The translations under genes and the position numbers were made by a program. A model generated the notes under the pieces. That model was not told the origin of the DNA. It saw nothing but the letters and a program-made list of their open reading frames with translations, and did not search any database. From contig NZ_CP090349.1 of assembly GCF_021398735.1 (NCBI RefSeq), positions 5,392,001 to 5,456,000 on the forward strand: a stretch of 64,000 nt of DNA. Reading direction: 5' to 3'. The stretch's first letter is position 1, and each line of letters begins with the position of its first letter. Shown piece after piece: positions 51,978-60,418 of this stretch. The stretch comes from Methylobacterium oryzae (GTDB lineage: Bacteria > Pseudomonadota > Alphaproteobacteria > Rhizobiales > Beijerinckiaceae).

Positions 51978-53216
51978 TCAGAGCAGGTGCGGCTCGGCGC
52001 GGAAGCGGCAGGTCGGATCGTGGGGCAGGTCCGGCGAGAAGCCGGTGGCCGGTCGCTCGCCGCGCACGCGGGCGTAGACGTCCATGATCTGCCGCCCGAC
52101 CGCGTGCCACGAGTAGACGCGGCGGCACTCCTCCAAGCCGGCCGTCGCGATGCGGCGGCGCAGATCCGCGTCCGCGATGACCCGGGTGAGCGCGGCGGCC
52201 AGCGCCGGGACGTCGCCCGGGTTCACCAGCAACCCGTTCTCCCCGTCGCGCAGGCAGTCCGAGACGCCGACCGCGTGGCACGAGACGGTGGCGAGCCCTG
52301 CTGCGAGCGCCTCCAGGATCGTGTTGGAGAAGCCCTCCGCGTAGGTCGGCGAGACGAACACGTCGGCGCGGCGGTAGAGGTCGGGCACGGTGGCGTACTC
52401 GGCGTAGCCCGTGAAGGCGATCTCCCGCTCCGAGAAGGCGCGCTCGGCGGCGAGCGCCTTGGCCGGATCCACGTCGGGCCCGATCCCCGAGATGGTGGCG
52501 GCGAACGGCCTGCCCTGCGCGCGCAGGATCGCCAGGGCCTCGATGAAGTCGAGGACGCCTTTCCGGCGGTCGACCCGGCCGTGGTAGAACAGCCGCACCG
52601 GGCCCGGATGGGGCGCGGGCAGCCCGTCGGGCGTGCACTGCGCGAACCGGTCGGTGTCGACCGCGCCGGGCACGATGGTGAAGCGGGCGGGGTCCGACCC
52701 GAGCCGCTCGCAGACCTCGTCCACGAAGGAGGCGCCGCCGATCAGCAGCGCGTTGGCGTGGGCCAGCACCTCGCACATGGCGACCCGGTGGGTCTCGCAG
52801 CAGGAGCCGACCCAGTGGCCGTCGCCGCCCTGGATCGAGACGACGCTCGGCACGCCGAGTTCGCGCGCGGCGAGCAGCACCGCCCAGCCGGTCGGGTAAC
52901 CGTATTGCGCGTGCAGGATGTCGAAGGGTTGTCGGGCGTGCTCGCGGCAGATCGCGTCCACCATCGCGGCGATGTCGCGCTCGAAGTCGCCCGACGCCTG
53001 CTCGCCGAGCTGCTCCAGGCCGATCACCCGAACGCCCGGCACCGGCGGGGGCGGCCCGCCCCCGTAGACCCGGGTGCCGAAGGCGTCGCCCCGGTACTGC
53101 GAGATCATCGTGACGTCGTGGCCGGCGCCGACCAGCTCGCGCAGCAGGTTCTGCGCGTAGACGCTCATGCCCGATATCGCCGGGAAATAGCGGCGGCTGA
53201 GGAAGAGGATTCTCAT
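51978..53216 (-). CDS. GT4-family glycosyltransferase
   Basis: A 412-residue GT-B glycosyltransferase. The start at 53216 gives M-R-I-L-F-L-S-R-R-Y-F-P, with a donor-binding Gly-rich loop. The C-terminal domain has Y-H-G-R-V-D-R-R-K-G and the E-x7-E catalytic motif in E-G-F-S-N-T-I-L-E-A. GT4 includes MshA (GlcNAc to inositol-phosphate), BshA and many capsule and lipid glycosyltransferases. It lies 85 bases after the isomerase gene and 40 before the PIG-L gene, the MshA-MshB style pairing. Confidence 0.9.
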   Translation of the reverse strand: MRILFLSRRYFPAISGMSVYAQNLLRELVGAGHDVTMISQYRGDAFGTRVYGGGPPPPVPGVRVIGLEQLGEQASGDFERDIAAMVDAICREHARQPFDILHAQYGYPTGWAVLLAARELGVPSVVSIQGGDGHWVGSCCETHRVAMCEVLAHANALLIGGASFVDEVCERLGSDPARFTIVPGAVDTDRFAQCTPDGLPAPHPGPVRLFYHGRVDRRKGVLDFIEALAILRAQGRPFAATISGIGPDVDPAKALAAERAFSEREIAFTGYAEYATVPDLYRRADVFVSPTYAEGFSNTILEALAAGLATVSCHAVGVSDCLRDGENGLLVNPGDVPALAAALTRVIADADLRRRIATAGLEECRRVYSWHAVGRQIMDVYARVRGERPATGFSPDLPHDPTCRFRAEPHLL

Positions 53217-53301
53217 CGCGCCGCACCTTCGCATTGACCGGGCGAGGCGCCGAGGCGCCCCCTCTCCCGTGCCCGATCCTCGCCTCGCCGCGGTTCGGCT
53301 C

Positions 53302-54174
53302 TCACTGCCATTGCCGCCGCGTCTCCTGCTCGCCGGCCAGGACCGGGCCGGGGCGCCGACAGCCGCGGAGATAGTCCAGCGCCTGCGGGATCATCACGTC
53401 GGCCCGGTGGCTCTCGCGGGACAGCTCGACGCAGATCAGCTTGCCGAAGCCGACCGCCTCCAGGGCCTCCAAGACACCCGGCACGTCCATGTCGCCCTCG
53501 CCGAACGGCAGGTGGATGTGGCTGCCGCGCTTCATGTCCTCGATCGCCACGGTGCCGATCCGGTCGGCGAATTCCCGCACGGCGGCCGCCGGCTCGCGCT
53601 CGCCCGTGACGAGGCAGTGACCGGTGTCGAGGGCGAGCTTCAAGCCCGGCACGGAGAGGGAAGCGTAGTCGTCGAGCGTCCCGATCAGCATGCCGGGCTC
53701 GGGCTCCAGGCAGGGCACGACACCGGCCTCGGCGGCGAACGAGGCGACCTCGTGCAGCCCTTCCTCCAGCCAGCGCCGGGCCTCGCCGGGATCGACGCCG
53801 GGCTTCGGAACGCCGGCCCAGAACGAGACCGCCTCGGCGGAGAGCATGGCGCCGATCTCGATCGCCCGCTTGAGGAAGCCGACCCGCCGGGCGCGGCCCG
53901 CGGCGTCGGCGGTCACCAGCGTCGGCTCGTGCTTGGCGGACGGATCGAGGAGGAAGCGGGCGCCCGTCTCGATGACGCAGGTCAGCTCCAGCTTCTCCAG
54001 CAGGCTGGCCACCCGGCCGGCTTCCGCCGCCCAGGTGTCGGCGAAGGGGTCGAGATGGTGGATGTCGAGGGTGAGCGCCACGCCGTCGTAGCCCGCCGCC
54101 TTGATCAGGTGGATCGCGTCGTCGAGGCGGTGGTTGGCCGCGCCGTTGGTGTTGTAGGCGAACCGGAGCGTCAC
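53302..54174 (-). CDS. TIM-barrel sugar-phosphate isomerase/epimerase-like protein
   Basis: A 290-residue protein of the xylose-isomerase-like/AP-endonuclease-2 superfamily. Metal-binding Glu/His/Asp residues are visible in the barrel: C-L-E-P-E-P-G-M, L-A-L-D-T-G-H-C and A-I-E-D-M-K-R-G. Its GTG start at 54174 overlaps the YcaO stop (GTGA), so the two are made together. These enzymes isomerise or epimerise sugars, often inosose or hydroxypyruvate. The family resembles the EboE/IolE-like branch in general pattern, but the substrate is unknown. Confidence 0.82.
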   Translation of the reverse strand: MTLRFAYNTNGAANHRLDDAIHLIKAAGYDGVALTLDIHHLDPFADTWAAEAGRVASLLEKLELTCVIETGARFLLDPSAKHEPTLVTADAAGRARRVGFLKRAIEIGAMLSAEAVSFWAGVPKPGVDPGEARRWLEEGLHEVASFAAEAGVVPCLEPEPGMLIGTLDDYASLSVPGLKLALDTGHCLVTGEREPAAAVREFADRIGTVAIEDMKRGSHIHLPFGEGDMDVPGVLEALEAVGFGKLICVELSRESHRADVMIPQALDYLRGCRRPGPVLAGEQETRRQWQ

Positions 54175-55772
54175 GCCGCCCTCCCCTTCCGCTGGGCGAG
54201 GCGGAACGGCGCGTGGTGCGATTCCGGCTCGCGGTAGAGCGGATAGTGCCGCCCGACGATCCGCTCGGCCAGGGCCACGTCGAACAGCGGCTGGCCGCCG
54301 AACCGCTCCAGGGCTTCAGGGGTCAGACGCACCGGCCGCAAAGTCTCGCTCTCGGTGCCGAACTGGATGAGCGGATGGTCGCGGTCGAGAAGCTTCTTCG
54401 TGTTGCGCTCGCCGATCCGGTAGTAGCTCATGGTCTCGACCTCGAGCCCCGGCACGATCGCCTTGACCACGCCGACCCCACCCCCGGGCGGTGTGCAGTC
54501 GACGTAGAGCACGTCGAACCCGGCTTCGAGCAGCCGGTCGCAGGCGATCTTCCCCCGCGCGTGGCCGTCGGCGGCCGGAGTGGAAGGCAACTCCGTAAAT
54601 CGCTTCGTGCTGCGCTCGGAATAGACCGTGTCGGCCAGCACGCCGCGCAGGTCGGCCGCCGGCATCTCGATCCATTCGAGCATGGCCTGGAGTGCGCGGC
54701 TCTCCTCGAGGTCCAGGCTGGGCAGCGCCTTCTGGATGAAGGCGTCGACGTAGCCGGGCGGCGTCACCGTGGCGGCCATGTCGAGGGGGCCGTGCCCGAA
54801 GGTCTTGCGCACCCGCGCGGCCTGGAACTCCAGCAGCGCCTTGCGGAGCGCCCGCTCCCGGTCCGGGTCGCAGGCCTCGCCGCAGGCCGAGAGGGCGATC
54901 GGCGCCGGGGTGCGCGCCGGATCCTCGTCGTAGCCGACGACGTAGAGGTTGGTCAGCCCGAACTGGTCGGTGGCGAATTTCGGCAGCGCCCGGATGCCCA
55001 GCGCCTTCAGCCGGGCCAGCATGGCGGCGTTCTCCGGGCCGATGCCGTCGAGGTCGAGCATCACGCCCTGGTCGAGGGCCCGGAACAGCAGGCCGTTGCC
55101 GTCCCGCTGGAGCAGCTCCAGCACGCCGTGGCCCAGCGCGAAGGGCACGTCGGGCCCGGCGCCGAGGCCGTTGGTGATCAGGTTGGTGAAGGGCTTGTAG
55201 CCCTCCGACAGCTCGAAATAGTCGGTGGCGGCGACGTCGAGCGGCATCAGGACGATCTCGCCGGTGGCGTGGCGGATCGCGGGCGTCCACTCCAGCACCG
55301 TGTCGCGGCCGACCGGGGAGCCGGCGGGCAGGCACAGGGTCAGCGGGTCGGCGACCGACTTGGCGCCGTAGACGCGGGCGAGATCGGTATAGCTCGCCCG
55401 CTCCTTCGCGCGGGGCAGCACCGCGAGGGACGGCATCAGGTTCTCGGCAATCTCCGCCACGGCGCCGATCAGCGCCTCGTCGTCGGTGGCGCCGTAGCCG
55501 ATCCCAGACGGCATCGCGCCCACGAAGAACGGGTCGTCGAGGAACAGGGCCACGAACCAGACCGGGATGCCGGTGCGATCGAGCGGTGCCAGCGGGAAGC
55601 CGACGACGCGCCCCTCCGGCAGCACGTCGAGATAGGCCTTGACCGGGTCGGGCAGGGTCTCGGGCAGGCCCTCGATCGGCCGCTTGGCGCCGAAACGGTA
55701 GGGGCGCGGCGCCTTGATCCGCTCGTGGCGGGCGCGGTCGTCCTGGTCGTGGAAGGCGTCTGCGTTGGTCAC
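54171..55772 (-). CDS. YcaO-domain protein
   Basis: A 533-residue protein, GTG start at 55772 with GGGAA eight bases upstream. It matches YcaO: S-G-I-G-Y-G-A-T-D-D-E-A-L near residue 90, with E-I-A-E-N for the ATP/Mg site; E-L-L-Q-R-D near 219; E-R-A-L-R-K-A-L-L-E-F-Q-A-A-R near 306; and C-T-P-P-G-G-G-V-G-V-V-K-A-I-V-P-G-L-E late in the chain. YcaO enzymes use ATP to activate an amide for attack by a thiol, hydroxyl or sulfide. The C-terminal PxPxP motif of azoline-forming members is missing, and no partner (E1-like, ocin-ThiF, TfuA, precursor peptide) is encoded nearby. Its cluster role is therefore unusual. Confidence 0.88.
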   Translation of the reverse strand: MTNADAFHDQDDRARHERIKAPRPYRFGAKRPIEGLPETLPDPVKAYLDVLPEGRVVGFPLAPLDRTGIPVWFVALFLDDPFFVGAMPSGIGYGATDDEALIGAVAEIAENLMPSLAVLPRAKERASYTDLARVYGAKSVADPLTLCLPAGSPVGRDTVLEWTPAIRHATGEIVLMPLDVAATDYFELSEGYKPFTNLITNGLGAGPDVPFALGHGVLELLQRDGNGLLFRALDQGVMLDLDGIGPENAAMLARLKALGIRALPKFATDQFGLTNLYVVGYDEDPARTPAPIALSACGEACDPDRERALRKALLEFQAARVRKTFGHGPLDMAATVTPPGYVDAFIQKALPSLDLEESRALQAMLEWIEMPAADLRGVLADTVYSERSTKRFTELPSTPAADGHARGKIACDRLLEAGFDVLYVDCTPPGGGVGVVKAIVPGLEVETMSYYRIGERNTKKLLDRDHPLIQFGTESETLRPVRLTPEALERFGGQPLFDVALAERIVGRHYPLYREPESHHAPFRLAQRKGRAA

Positions 55773-55823
55773 GTCGTGTTCCCGTCTTCCTCGAACCGTG
55801 CGCCGCACTCCCTCCCATTCATC

Positions 55824-55938
55824 CCCTCATCCCGAGGTGCCGAAGCGCAGCGGAGGCCTCGAAGGAGGGCTCCAGCCGGACGCGCGATCCCTGGAGCCCT
55901 CCTTCGAGGCCCGCTGACGCGGGCACCTCAGGATGAGG
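55824..55938. repeat. Large palindromic repeat inside the YcaO cluster
   Basis: Two nested inverted pairs, CTCATCCCGAGGTGC with GCACCTCAGGATGAG (one mismatch) and the long pair around GAAGGAGGGCTCCAG and CTGGAGCCCTCCTTC. The element fills most of the 219-base gap between the oxidoreductase and YcaO genes. It resembles dispersed palindromes of Rhizobiales and could split the cluster into two transcripts. Confidence 0.7.
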
Positions 55939-55991
55939 GCGTGGGTGGGAGATGCCGGGGTGTGGTTCCGTGGCTGCGTATCCTGTGTCCG

Positions 55992-56987
55992 CTACCCCTG
56001 CCCGTAGGCGCGGGCGACGAGCCGCATCGTGTGAAGGTCCCGGGACGCCGCGTACGCGGCCCGCTCCTCGGGCCGGCGCAGGGCCGAGCCGAAGGCGCGC
56101 ACCTGCTCGGTGAAGGGCGAGCTGTCGGCGTCGAAGGCGAGCGGTTCCCCGCGCCCGCTGGCGCCGTCGACGAAGGTCAGCGAGCCGCCGGCCGTCTGGC
56201 CCATCGTGTTCTCGGCGACGAGCAGACCCTTCGTGCCGACCACCTCCAGGCGGCGGCGGGGCAGCGCGTCGGGGCAATTGTAGGCGACGTGCAGGCTCGC
56301 CAGTGCGCCGCTCCGCGTGCGCCCGATCAGCAGGGCGCCGTCGTCGACGGCGTAATCCTGGGCCTTGGTCTGGGTGAGGGCCGCGAGGTCGGCGATCGGC
56401 TCGCCGAGCAGGTAGTCCACGAGATCGAGCCCGTGCGGAGCGAGGTCCATCAGGGCGCCGCCGCCGGCCTGGGCGGCGTCGATCCGCCAATTGGGCTGCC
56501 CGGCCTCCGACCAGTCGCGACCGAGCCAGCAGGCGTAGACGATCCGTACGGTCGTCACGGTGCCGAGCCGGCCGGCCTCGACCTGCGCGCGGATCGTCCG
56601 GTGGGCCGGGTGGTGCCGCTGGTCGAAGGCCGTCCCGTAGAAGATCTTCTGGGAGTCGACGGCGTGCGCGATGGCTTCGGCATCCGCCAGCGTCGCCGCC
56701 ATGGGCTTCTCGCACAGGATCGCCTTGCCGGCAGCGGCCAGCGCCTCGACGGCGCCGCGGTGCAGGTGGTTCGGCGTCGCCACGTAGACCGCCTCGACCG
56801 CGGGCTCGGCGATCAGGCCGGCGAGATCGGCGTGGACGCTGGCACCGGCCCGCTCGGCGGCCGCGCGGCTCTCCGGGTTCGGATCGCTGACCGCCACCAG
56901 CCGGTGTCCGGCCGCGCGGATGCCGGGCTCCATGTAGTCGCGGGCGACCCAGCCGTAACCGACGATGCCCCAGCCGACCGCGTCCAT
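55992..56987 (-). CDS. Gfo/Idh/MocA family oxidoreductase
   Basis: A 331-residue NAD(P)-dependent enzyme. The Rossmann motif G-I-V-G-Y-G-W-V-A-R is at residues 7-16, and the catalytic-lysine motif E-K-P is at 93-95 (I-L-C-E-K-P-M-A). The family includes inositol 2-dehydrogenase, glucose-fructose oxidoreductase and sugar-3-dehydrogenases. Its ATG shares a base with the methyltransferase's TGA (TGATG), so it is coupled to that gene. In this context, oxidation of an inositol or sugar ring is the natural inference. Confidence 0.9.
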   Translation of the reverse strand: MDAVGWGIVGYGWVARDYMEPGIRAAGHRLVAVSDPNPESRAAAERAGASVHADLAGLIAEPAVEAVYVATPNHLHRGAVEALAAAGKAILCEKPMAATLADAEAIAHAVDSQKIFYGTAFDQRHHPAHRTIRAQVEAGRLGTVTTVRIVYACWLGRDWSEAGQPNWRIDAAQAGGGALMDLAPHGLDLVDYLLGEPIADLAALTQTKAQDYAVDDGALLIGRTRSGALASLHVAYNCPDALPRRRLEVVGTKGLLVAENTMGQTAGGSLTFVDGASGRGEPLAFDADSSPFTEQVRAFGSALRRPEERAAYAASRDLHTMRLVARAYGQG

Positions 56988-58168
56988 CACCACCGCTCCG
57001 GCAGGTCGACGAACTCGCGCACGCGCACGCGCTGCGTTTCCGACGCATCGAGGCTTTCGTCGAAGGTCAGCGACTCCGGTCCCGGGGAGTGCAGCGGGTA
57101 CGTGGCGCGGGGGGCATACTCCGCCTCGTAGCGCTCCGAGGGCCAGCGGATGACGTAACCGCCGCCCTCGGGCACGTAGAGCGGGTTGAGCCGCAGCACG
57201 GTGCCGGGCTTCGGCAGGGTGAGGCCGTCGAGCAGGGCGCGCGGCGCCGGTCGCATCCCGGGACCGCACACCACCGAGAACGCCTCGCAGCTCCGCAGGG
57301 CGGCGGGGTCCTGCGGGCCCGGCGCCCGCGCCTCGACCAGCGCCCGGGTCAGCTCCGCGTCGTCGTAGACCAGGGCGTCGGGGAAGAACTCGGCGATCTC
57401 CTCGGCCGTCACCGCGCGTCCGGCCGAGAAGCCCGGGCAGTCGCGGTTGTGGATGTGGCTCAGCGCCAGCCAGCCGTCGTCGCCGGCGTTCTGGCGGAGG
57501 TTCTCGAGGAGCGCCGCCTTGTCGTCGAGGAAGTAGAAGGCGTCGTTGCAGACGACGAGGTCGACCGGCGCCCCAGGGATCGGCCAGTGGGGCGAGCCGG
57601 CGTCGAAGCAGACGAGCTGCGCCTTCTCGGCCACGACCCAGTGGCGCGCGACCCAGAGCTTGGCGAAGACTACGTCGGCGCCGGCGACCTTGCAGCCGCG
57701 CCGCTGCAGCTCGCGCAGGTAGTGGCCGATGCCGCAGGCGAACTCGAAGACGCAGACCGGCTCGTTCCAGTGCGCCTCCAGCAGCGACAGGCCGGCCAGG
57801 AAGGTCGGGTCGCTCCAGCGGTGCAGGAAGTAGTCGCCGACGCGGCCCCAGCCGAGGAGCTCGACCGCGTCGCGGAGGGTCGCCTCGCGGCGCGTCTTGA
57901 TCAGGCGGATGATCCCGGCGGGATCGGCCGGCGGCCCGTTCCACCAATCGTCCTGATCGACCAGCAGCGCGGCCAGCGCCTCGTCGGGCTCGCCGGCGTC
58001 GAGATGGGCGAGCACCCGCTCGACCAGGGCCGCGCGGTTGATCCGCAGGTACGGGATGCCGTCGATCACGGGCCAGCGCGCGCCGGTCTCCGCGTCGCGC
58101 AGGGCGTGCGGGCCATCGGCCTTCAGCGGGTTGCCGGTGTCCGGCGATCTGAGTTCGAACGGGATCAT
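56987..58168 (-). CDS. SAM-dependent methyltransferase with Trm112-like N-terminus
   Basis: A 393-residue protein from the ATG at 58168. The N-terminal 45 residues (F-E-L-R-S-P-D-T-G-N-P-L-K and W-P-V-I-D-G-I-P-Y-L-R) have the shape of a Trm112p-like domain but lack its Cys residues. The SAM-binding glycine motif F-E-F-A-C-G-I-G is at residues 141-148, followed by a catalytic domain with V-V-C-N-D-A-F-Y-F-L. It may methylate a small molecule. It lies 44 bases after the HD-domain gene and overlaps the oxidoreductase start. Confidence 0.82.
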   Translation of the reverse strand: MIPFELRSPDTGNPLKADGPHALRDAETGARWPVIDGIPYLRINRAALVERVLAHLDAGEPDEALAALLVDQDDWWNGPPADPAGIIRLIKTRREATLRDAVELLGWGRVGDYFLHRWSDPTFLAGLSLLEAHWNEPVCVFEFACGIGHYLRELQRRGCKVAGADVVFAKLWVARHWVVAEKAQLVCFDAGSPHWPIPGAPVDLVVCNDAFYFLDDKAALLENLRQNAGDDGWLALSHIHNRDCPGFSAGRAVTAEEIAEFFPDALVYDDAELTRALVEARAPGPQDPAALRSCEAFSVVCGPGMRPAPRALLDGLTLPKPGTVLRLNPLYVPEGGGYVIRWPSERYEAEYAPRATYPLHSPGPESLTFDESLDASETQRVRVREFVDLPERW

Positions 58169-58212
58169 GGTTCTCGGGGCCGCCCGGGCAGATGGGCGAC
58201 CGGGTCCGGCGA

Positions 58213-59142
58213 TCAAGGGATGCGCATGTCGGCGAGGACACGATCGTGGAAGCCCTTCACCGGGCCGGCATGGACCAGCTCCCACTCGTCGAGCACCATC
58301 CCCATCGTGGTCGAGGCCCCGCGCAGGTGCTGGGCGATCTGGAGGACGCGGTCGATGCAGTCGGCCGCGTGGAAGGCGCGGCCCTCGGCGGTGGCGTCGT
58401 CGGGCAGCACCGCCCGGGCGCGCTCGACCTGGGCTCGCAGGGGCGCGTCGAGCTCGGCGAGGGCCCACGCGGTGGTGGTGGCCATGATCGGGCCGAGATG
58501 GTCGCCGAGCAGCATCTCGCCGGTGAAGCCGGCATCCGGCATGGCGGCGTTGTGGAAGTGGTGGGCCATCGCGGCCAGGAACACGGTGCCGGGATCGGCC
58601 CGGTAGAACGGGCTGAGGCAGACCCCGTAGACCGCCACGATCAGGCAGTGCTCGGCGTGGTTCTCCGGCGGCTCCAGCAGGATCCGGGCGCGGCTGGGGC
58701 AGGTGACGCCCGCCCGCGGCTGCTGCGCCAGGGCGCCGACGAAGCCCGGCAGCGGCCCGGGCCGGCCGGCCGGACGCGGCGCGAGCCGCGCGCGCAGGCG
58801 GTCGCGGAGGTCCGGATCGAGCTCTCCGGTAACGGCGTCGAACCCCGCCACGAGCACCGCGGAGGCGGCCTCATCCGAGAGCCCCGCCGCGGTCAGGAAG
58901 GCCGCGTCGAGGTCGCAGAGGCGCGTCGCGGCCAGCGTGACGGCCGCGATGTCGAGGGCGACGTCGTCCGGCGCGGCGCCGCCGGTCAGCAGCCCCCAGC
59001 CCTGCGCGAACAGCCGCTCGGCGATCGAGCCCGTACGGCCCGCGGAGCGGACGCGCTTGAGGTCGTTCATCTCGACCAGAAGGTCGCGCAGCGCTTCCGG
59101 CGCGGCGGCGCCGGAACGGGGCGGCTCAGTCTCGCTTGGCAT
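58213..59142 (-). CDS. HD-domain-like protein
   Basis: A 309-residue protein, starting 40 bases after the inositol-phosphate synthase. Residues 160-215 contain N-H-A-E-H (His162, His165) and H-H-F-H-N (194-198), followed by G-D-H-L, in the spacing of a metal-dependent HD phosphohydrolase. The N-terminal 110 residues are Ala/Leu/Asp-rich helices. A strict HD dipeptide in the usual place is not visible. It is not recognisably myo-inositol oxygenase, which has an HDLGK-type motif. A phosphate-removing role on an inositol intermediate is a hypothesis. Confidence 0.65.
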   Translation of the reverse strand: MPSETEPPRSGAAAPEALRDLLVEMNDLKRVRSAGRTGSIAERLFAQGWGLLTGGAAPDDVALDIAAVTLAATRLCDLDAAFLTAAGLSDEAASAVLVAGFDAVTGELDPDLRDRLRARLAPRPAGRPGPLPGFVGALAQQPRAGVTCPSRARILLEPPENHAEHCLIVAVYGVCLSPFYRADPGTVFLAAMAHHFHNAAMPDAGFTGEMLLGDHLGPIMATTTAWALAELDAPLRAQVERARAVLPDDATAEGRAFHAADCIDRVLQIAQHLRGASTTMGMVLDEWELVHAGPVKGFHDRVLADMRIP

Positions 59143-59182
59143 CGTCTCGTTCCGAAAAGCCGCCCCCTGGTTCTGACGAAGC

Positions 59183-60373
59183 CTAGTGCACGCCCAGCCA
59201 GTCGCGGAGCATCTGCTCCTGCTTGCCGAAGGCGTGCTCCGGACCGTGGCCGTTCTTGACCATCGGCGCCTTGAAGAAGGTCGAGAGCTGCTCCTGCACG
59301 CCGCCGTCGCCGCGCTTGCTCGCGAGATCGAGGACGCGGGCGATCTCGATGACGAGCGGCGCGGCCAGGATCGAGTCCTTGCAGAGGAAGTTCACCTTGA
59401 TCTGCATCCGCTGGCCCATGAAGCCGGTGACGTCGATGTTGTCCCAGGCCTCCTTGTCGTCGCCGCGCGGGCGGTAATAGTGGATGTGTACGAGGTGGTC
59501 CTCGACAGGGTAGCCGAGGATCGAGTCGAGCACCGTGCCCTTGGTGTTGAGCTTCGACTGCAGCGAGTTCGGATCGTTCAGGGCGAGGCCGTCGCGGTTG
59601 CCAAGGATGTTGGTCGAGAACCAGCCGTCGACGTGGAGGGCGCGCGCCTTGAAGGCGGGGGCCAGCACCGTCTTCATCATGGTCTGACCGGTCTTGCCGT
59701 CCTTGCCGGCCACCGGGACGTTCAGCTCCTTGGCGAGGTCGAGGAGCGCCGGGACGTCGGCGGCGACGCTCGGGGTGAAGTTGGCGTAGGGGATGCCGCT
59801 CTTGATCGCCGCGTAGGCGTAGAGCATCGCCGGCGAGATCGCCTCGTCGCTCGAATCCAGGCCCTTCTCGAAGGCGGCGGTGGAGTTCAGGGTCGGGTCG
59901 TTGAGGTCGGGCCAGCGCTCCGTGGAGGCGAGGTTCACCACGACCACGTCGTCGAGGTTGCTCTCCTTCTGGAAGCGGCGGAGATCGTTGGCGATCACCG
60001 AGACCGCCTCGCGGTGGTCCTTGGCGACGATCCGGTTCTGACCGTCGATGTTCTTGCAGAACTTCGCGCTGCCGACCGCCGGCCAGGGCGTGATGCCCTT
60101 CAGGACCTGGGCGCCGTTCTCGATGTCGTCCTTCGAGAGCACGCCGTGCCCGCTCGCCGCGGAGGCGAGGTCGTCGCCGTTCAGGTCCCAGCCCCCGAAG
60201 ACGAGGTCCTTGTAGTCGGCCATGCCGGCCACGGAGAGACCGGCGAGCGGCAGCCCGTCGAGACGGTTGGAGCCGGATTTGATCATCTCGATGCCGGCGA
60301 TGGCGGTGGTGGCGACGGCGCCTCCCATGCCAACGAAGGCGACACCGACGCGGCGACCGGACTGCATGCTCAT
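59183..60373 (-). CDS. ino1: Inositol-3-phosphate synthase
   Basis: A 396-residue NAD-dependent enzyme that cyclises glucose-6-phosphate to 1D-myo-inositol-3-phosphate. The Rossmann motif V-A-F-V-G-M-G-G-A-V-A-T-T is near the N-terminus. Conserved active-site segments include N-L-A-S-T-E-R-W, G-K-D-G-K-T-G-Q-T-M-M-K and V-D-G-W-F-S-T-N-I-L-G-N-R-D-G. These identify the bacterial/archaeal form of the enzyme. It is the first gene of the nine-gene minus-strand group, supplying inositol phosphate to it. In mycothiol producers this enzyme gives the inositol part of the thiol. Confidence 0.95.
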   Translation of the reverse strand: MSMQSGRRVGVAFVGMGGAVATTAIAGIEMIKSGSNRLDGLPLAGLSVAGMADYKDLVFGGWDLNGDDLASAASGHGVLSKDDIENGAQVLKGITPWPAVGSAKFCKNIDGQNRIVAKDHREAVSVIANDLRRFQKESNLDDVVVVNLASTERWPDLNDPTLNSTAAFEKGLDSSDEAISPAMLYAYAAIKSGIPYANFTPSVAADVPALLDLAKELNVPVAGKDGKTGQTMMKTVLAPAFKARALHVDGWFSTNILGNRDGLALNDPNSLQSKLNTKGTVLDSILGYPVEDHLVHIHYYRPRGDDKEAWDNIDVTGFMGQRMQIKVNFLCKDSILAAPLVIEIARVLDLASKRGDGGVQEQLSTFFKAPMVKNGHGPEHAFGKQEQMLRDWLGVH

Positions 60374-60418
60374 CGGAAACTGATGTCCTTGTGCGGACGC
60401 GGGTGGCGTCTTGAAGGG

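Noticed and set aside
53302..54174. Ebo-cluster (eboA-F) membership of the TIM-barrel gene
   Set aside because: The general pattern fits EboE-like proteins, but no UbiA, dehydroquinate-synthase or EboA neighbour is present, so the cluster assignment is not supported.
54213..57131. A 972-codon plus-strand frame across the YcaO and oxidoreductase genes
   Set aside because: Antisense to well-supported genes, with a repetitive Arg/Ala/Gly/Val composition and no recognisable domain.
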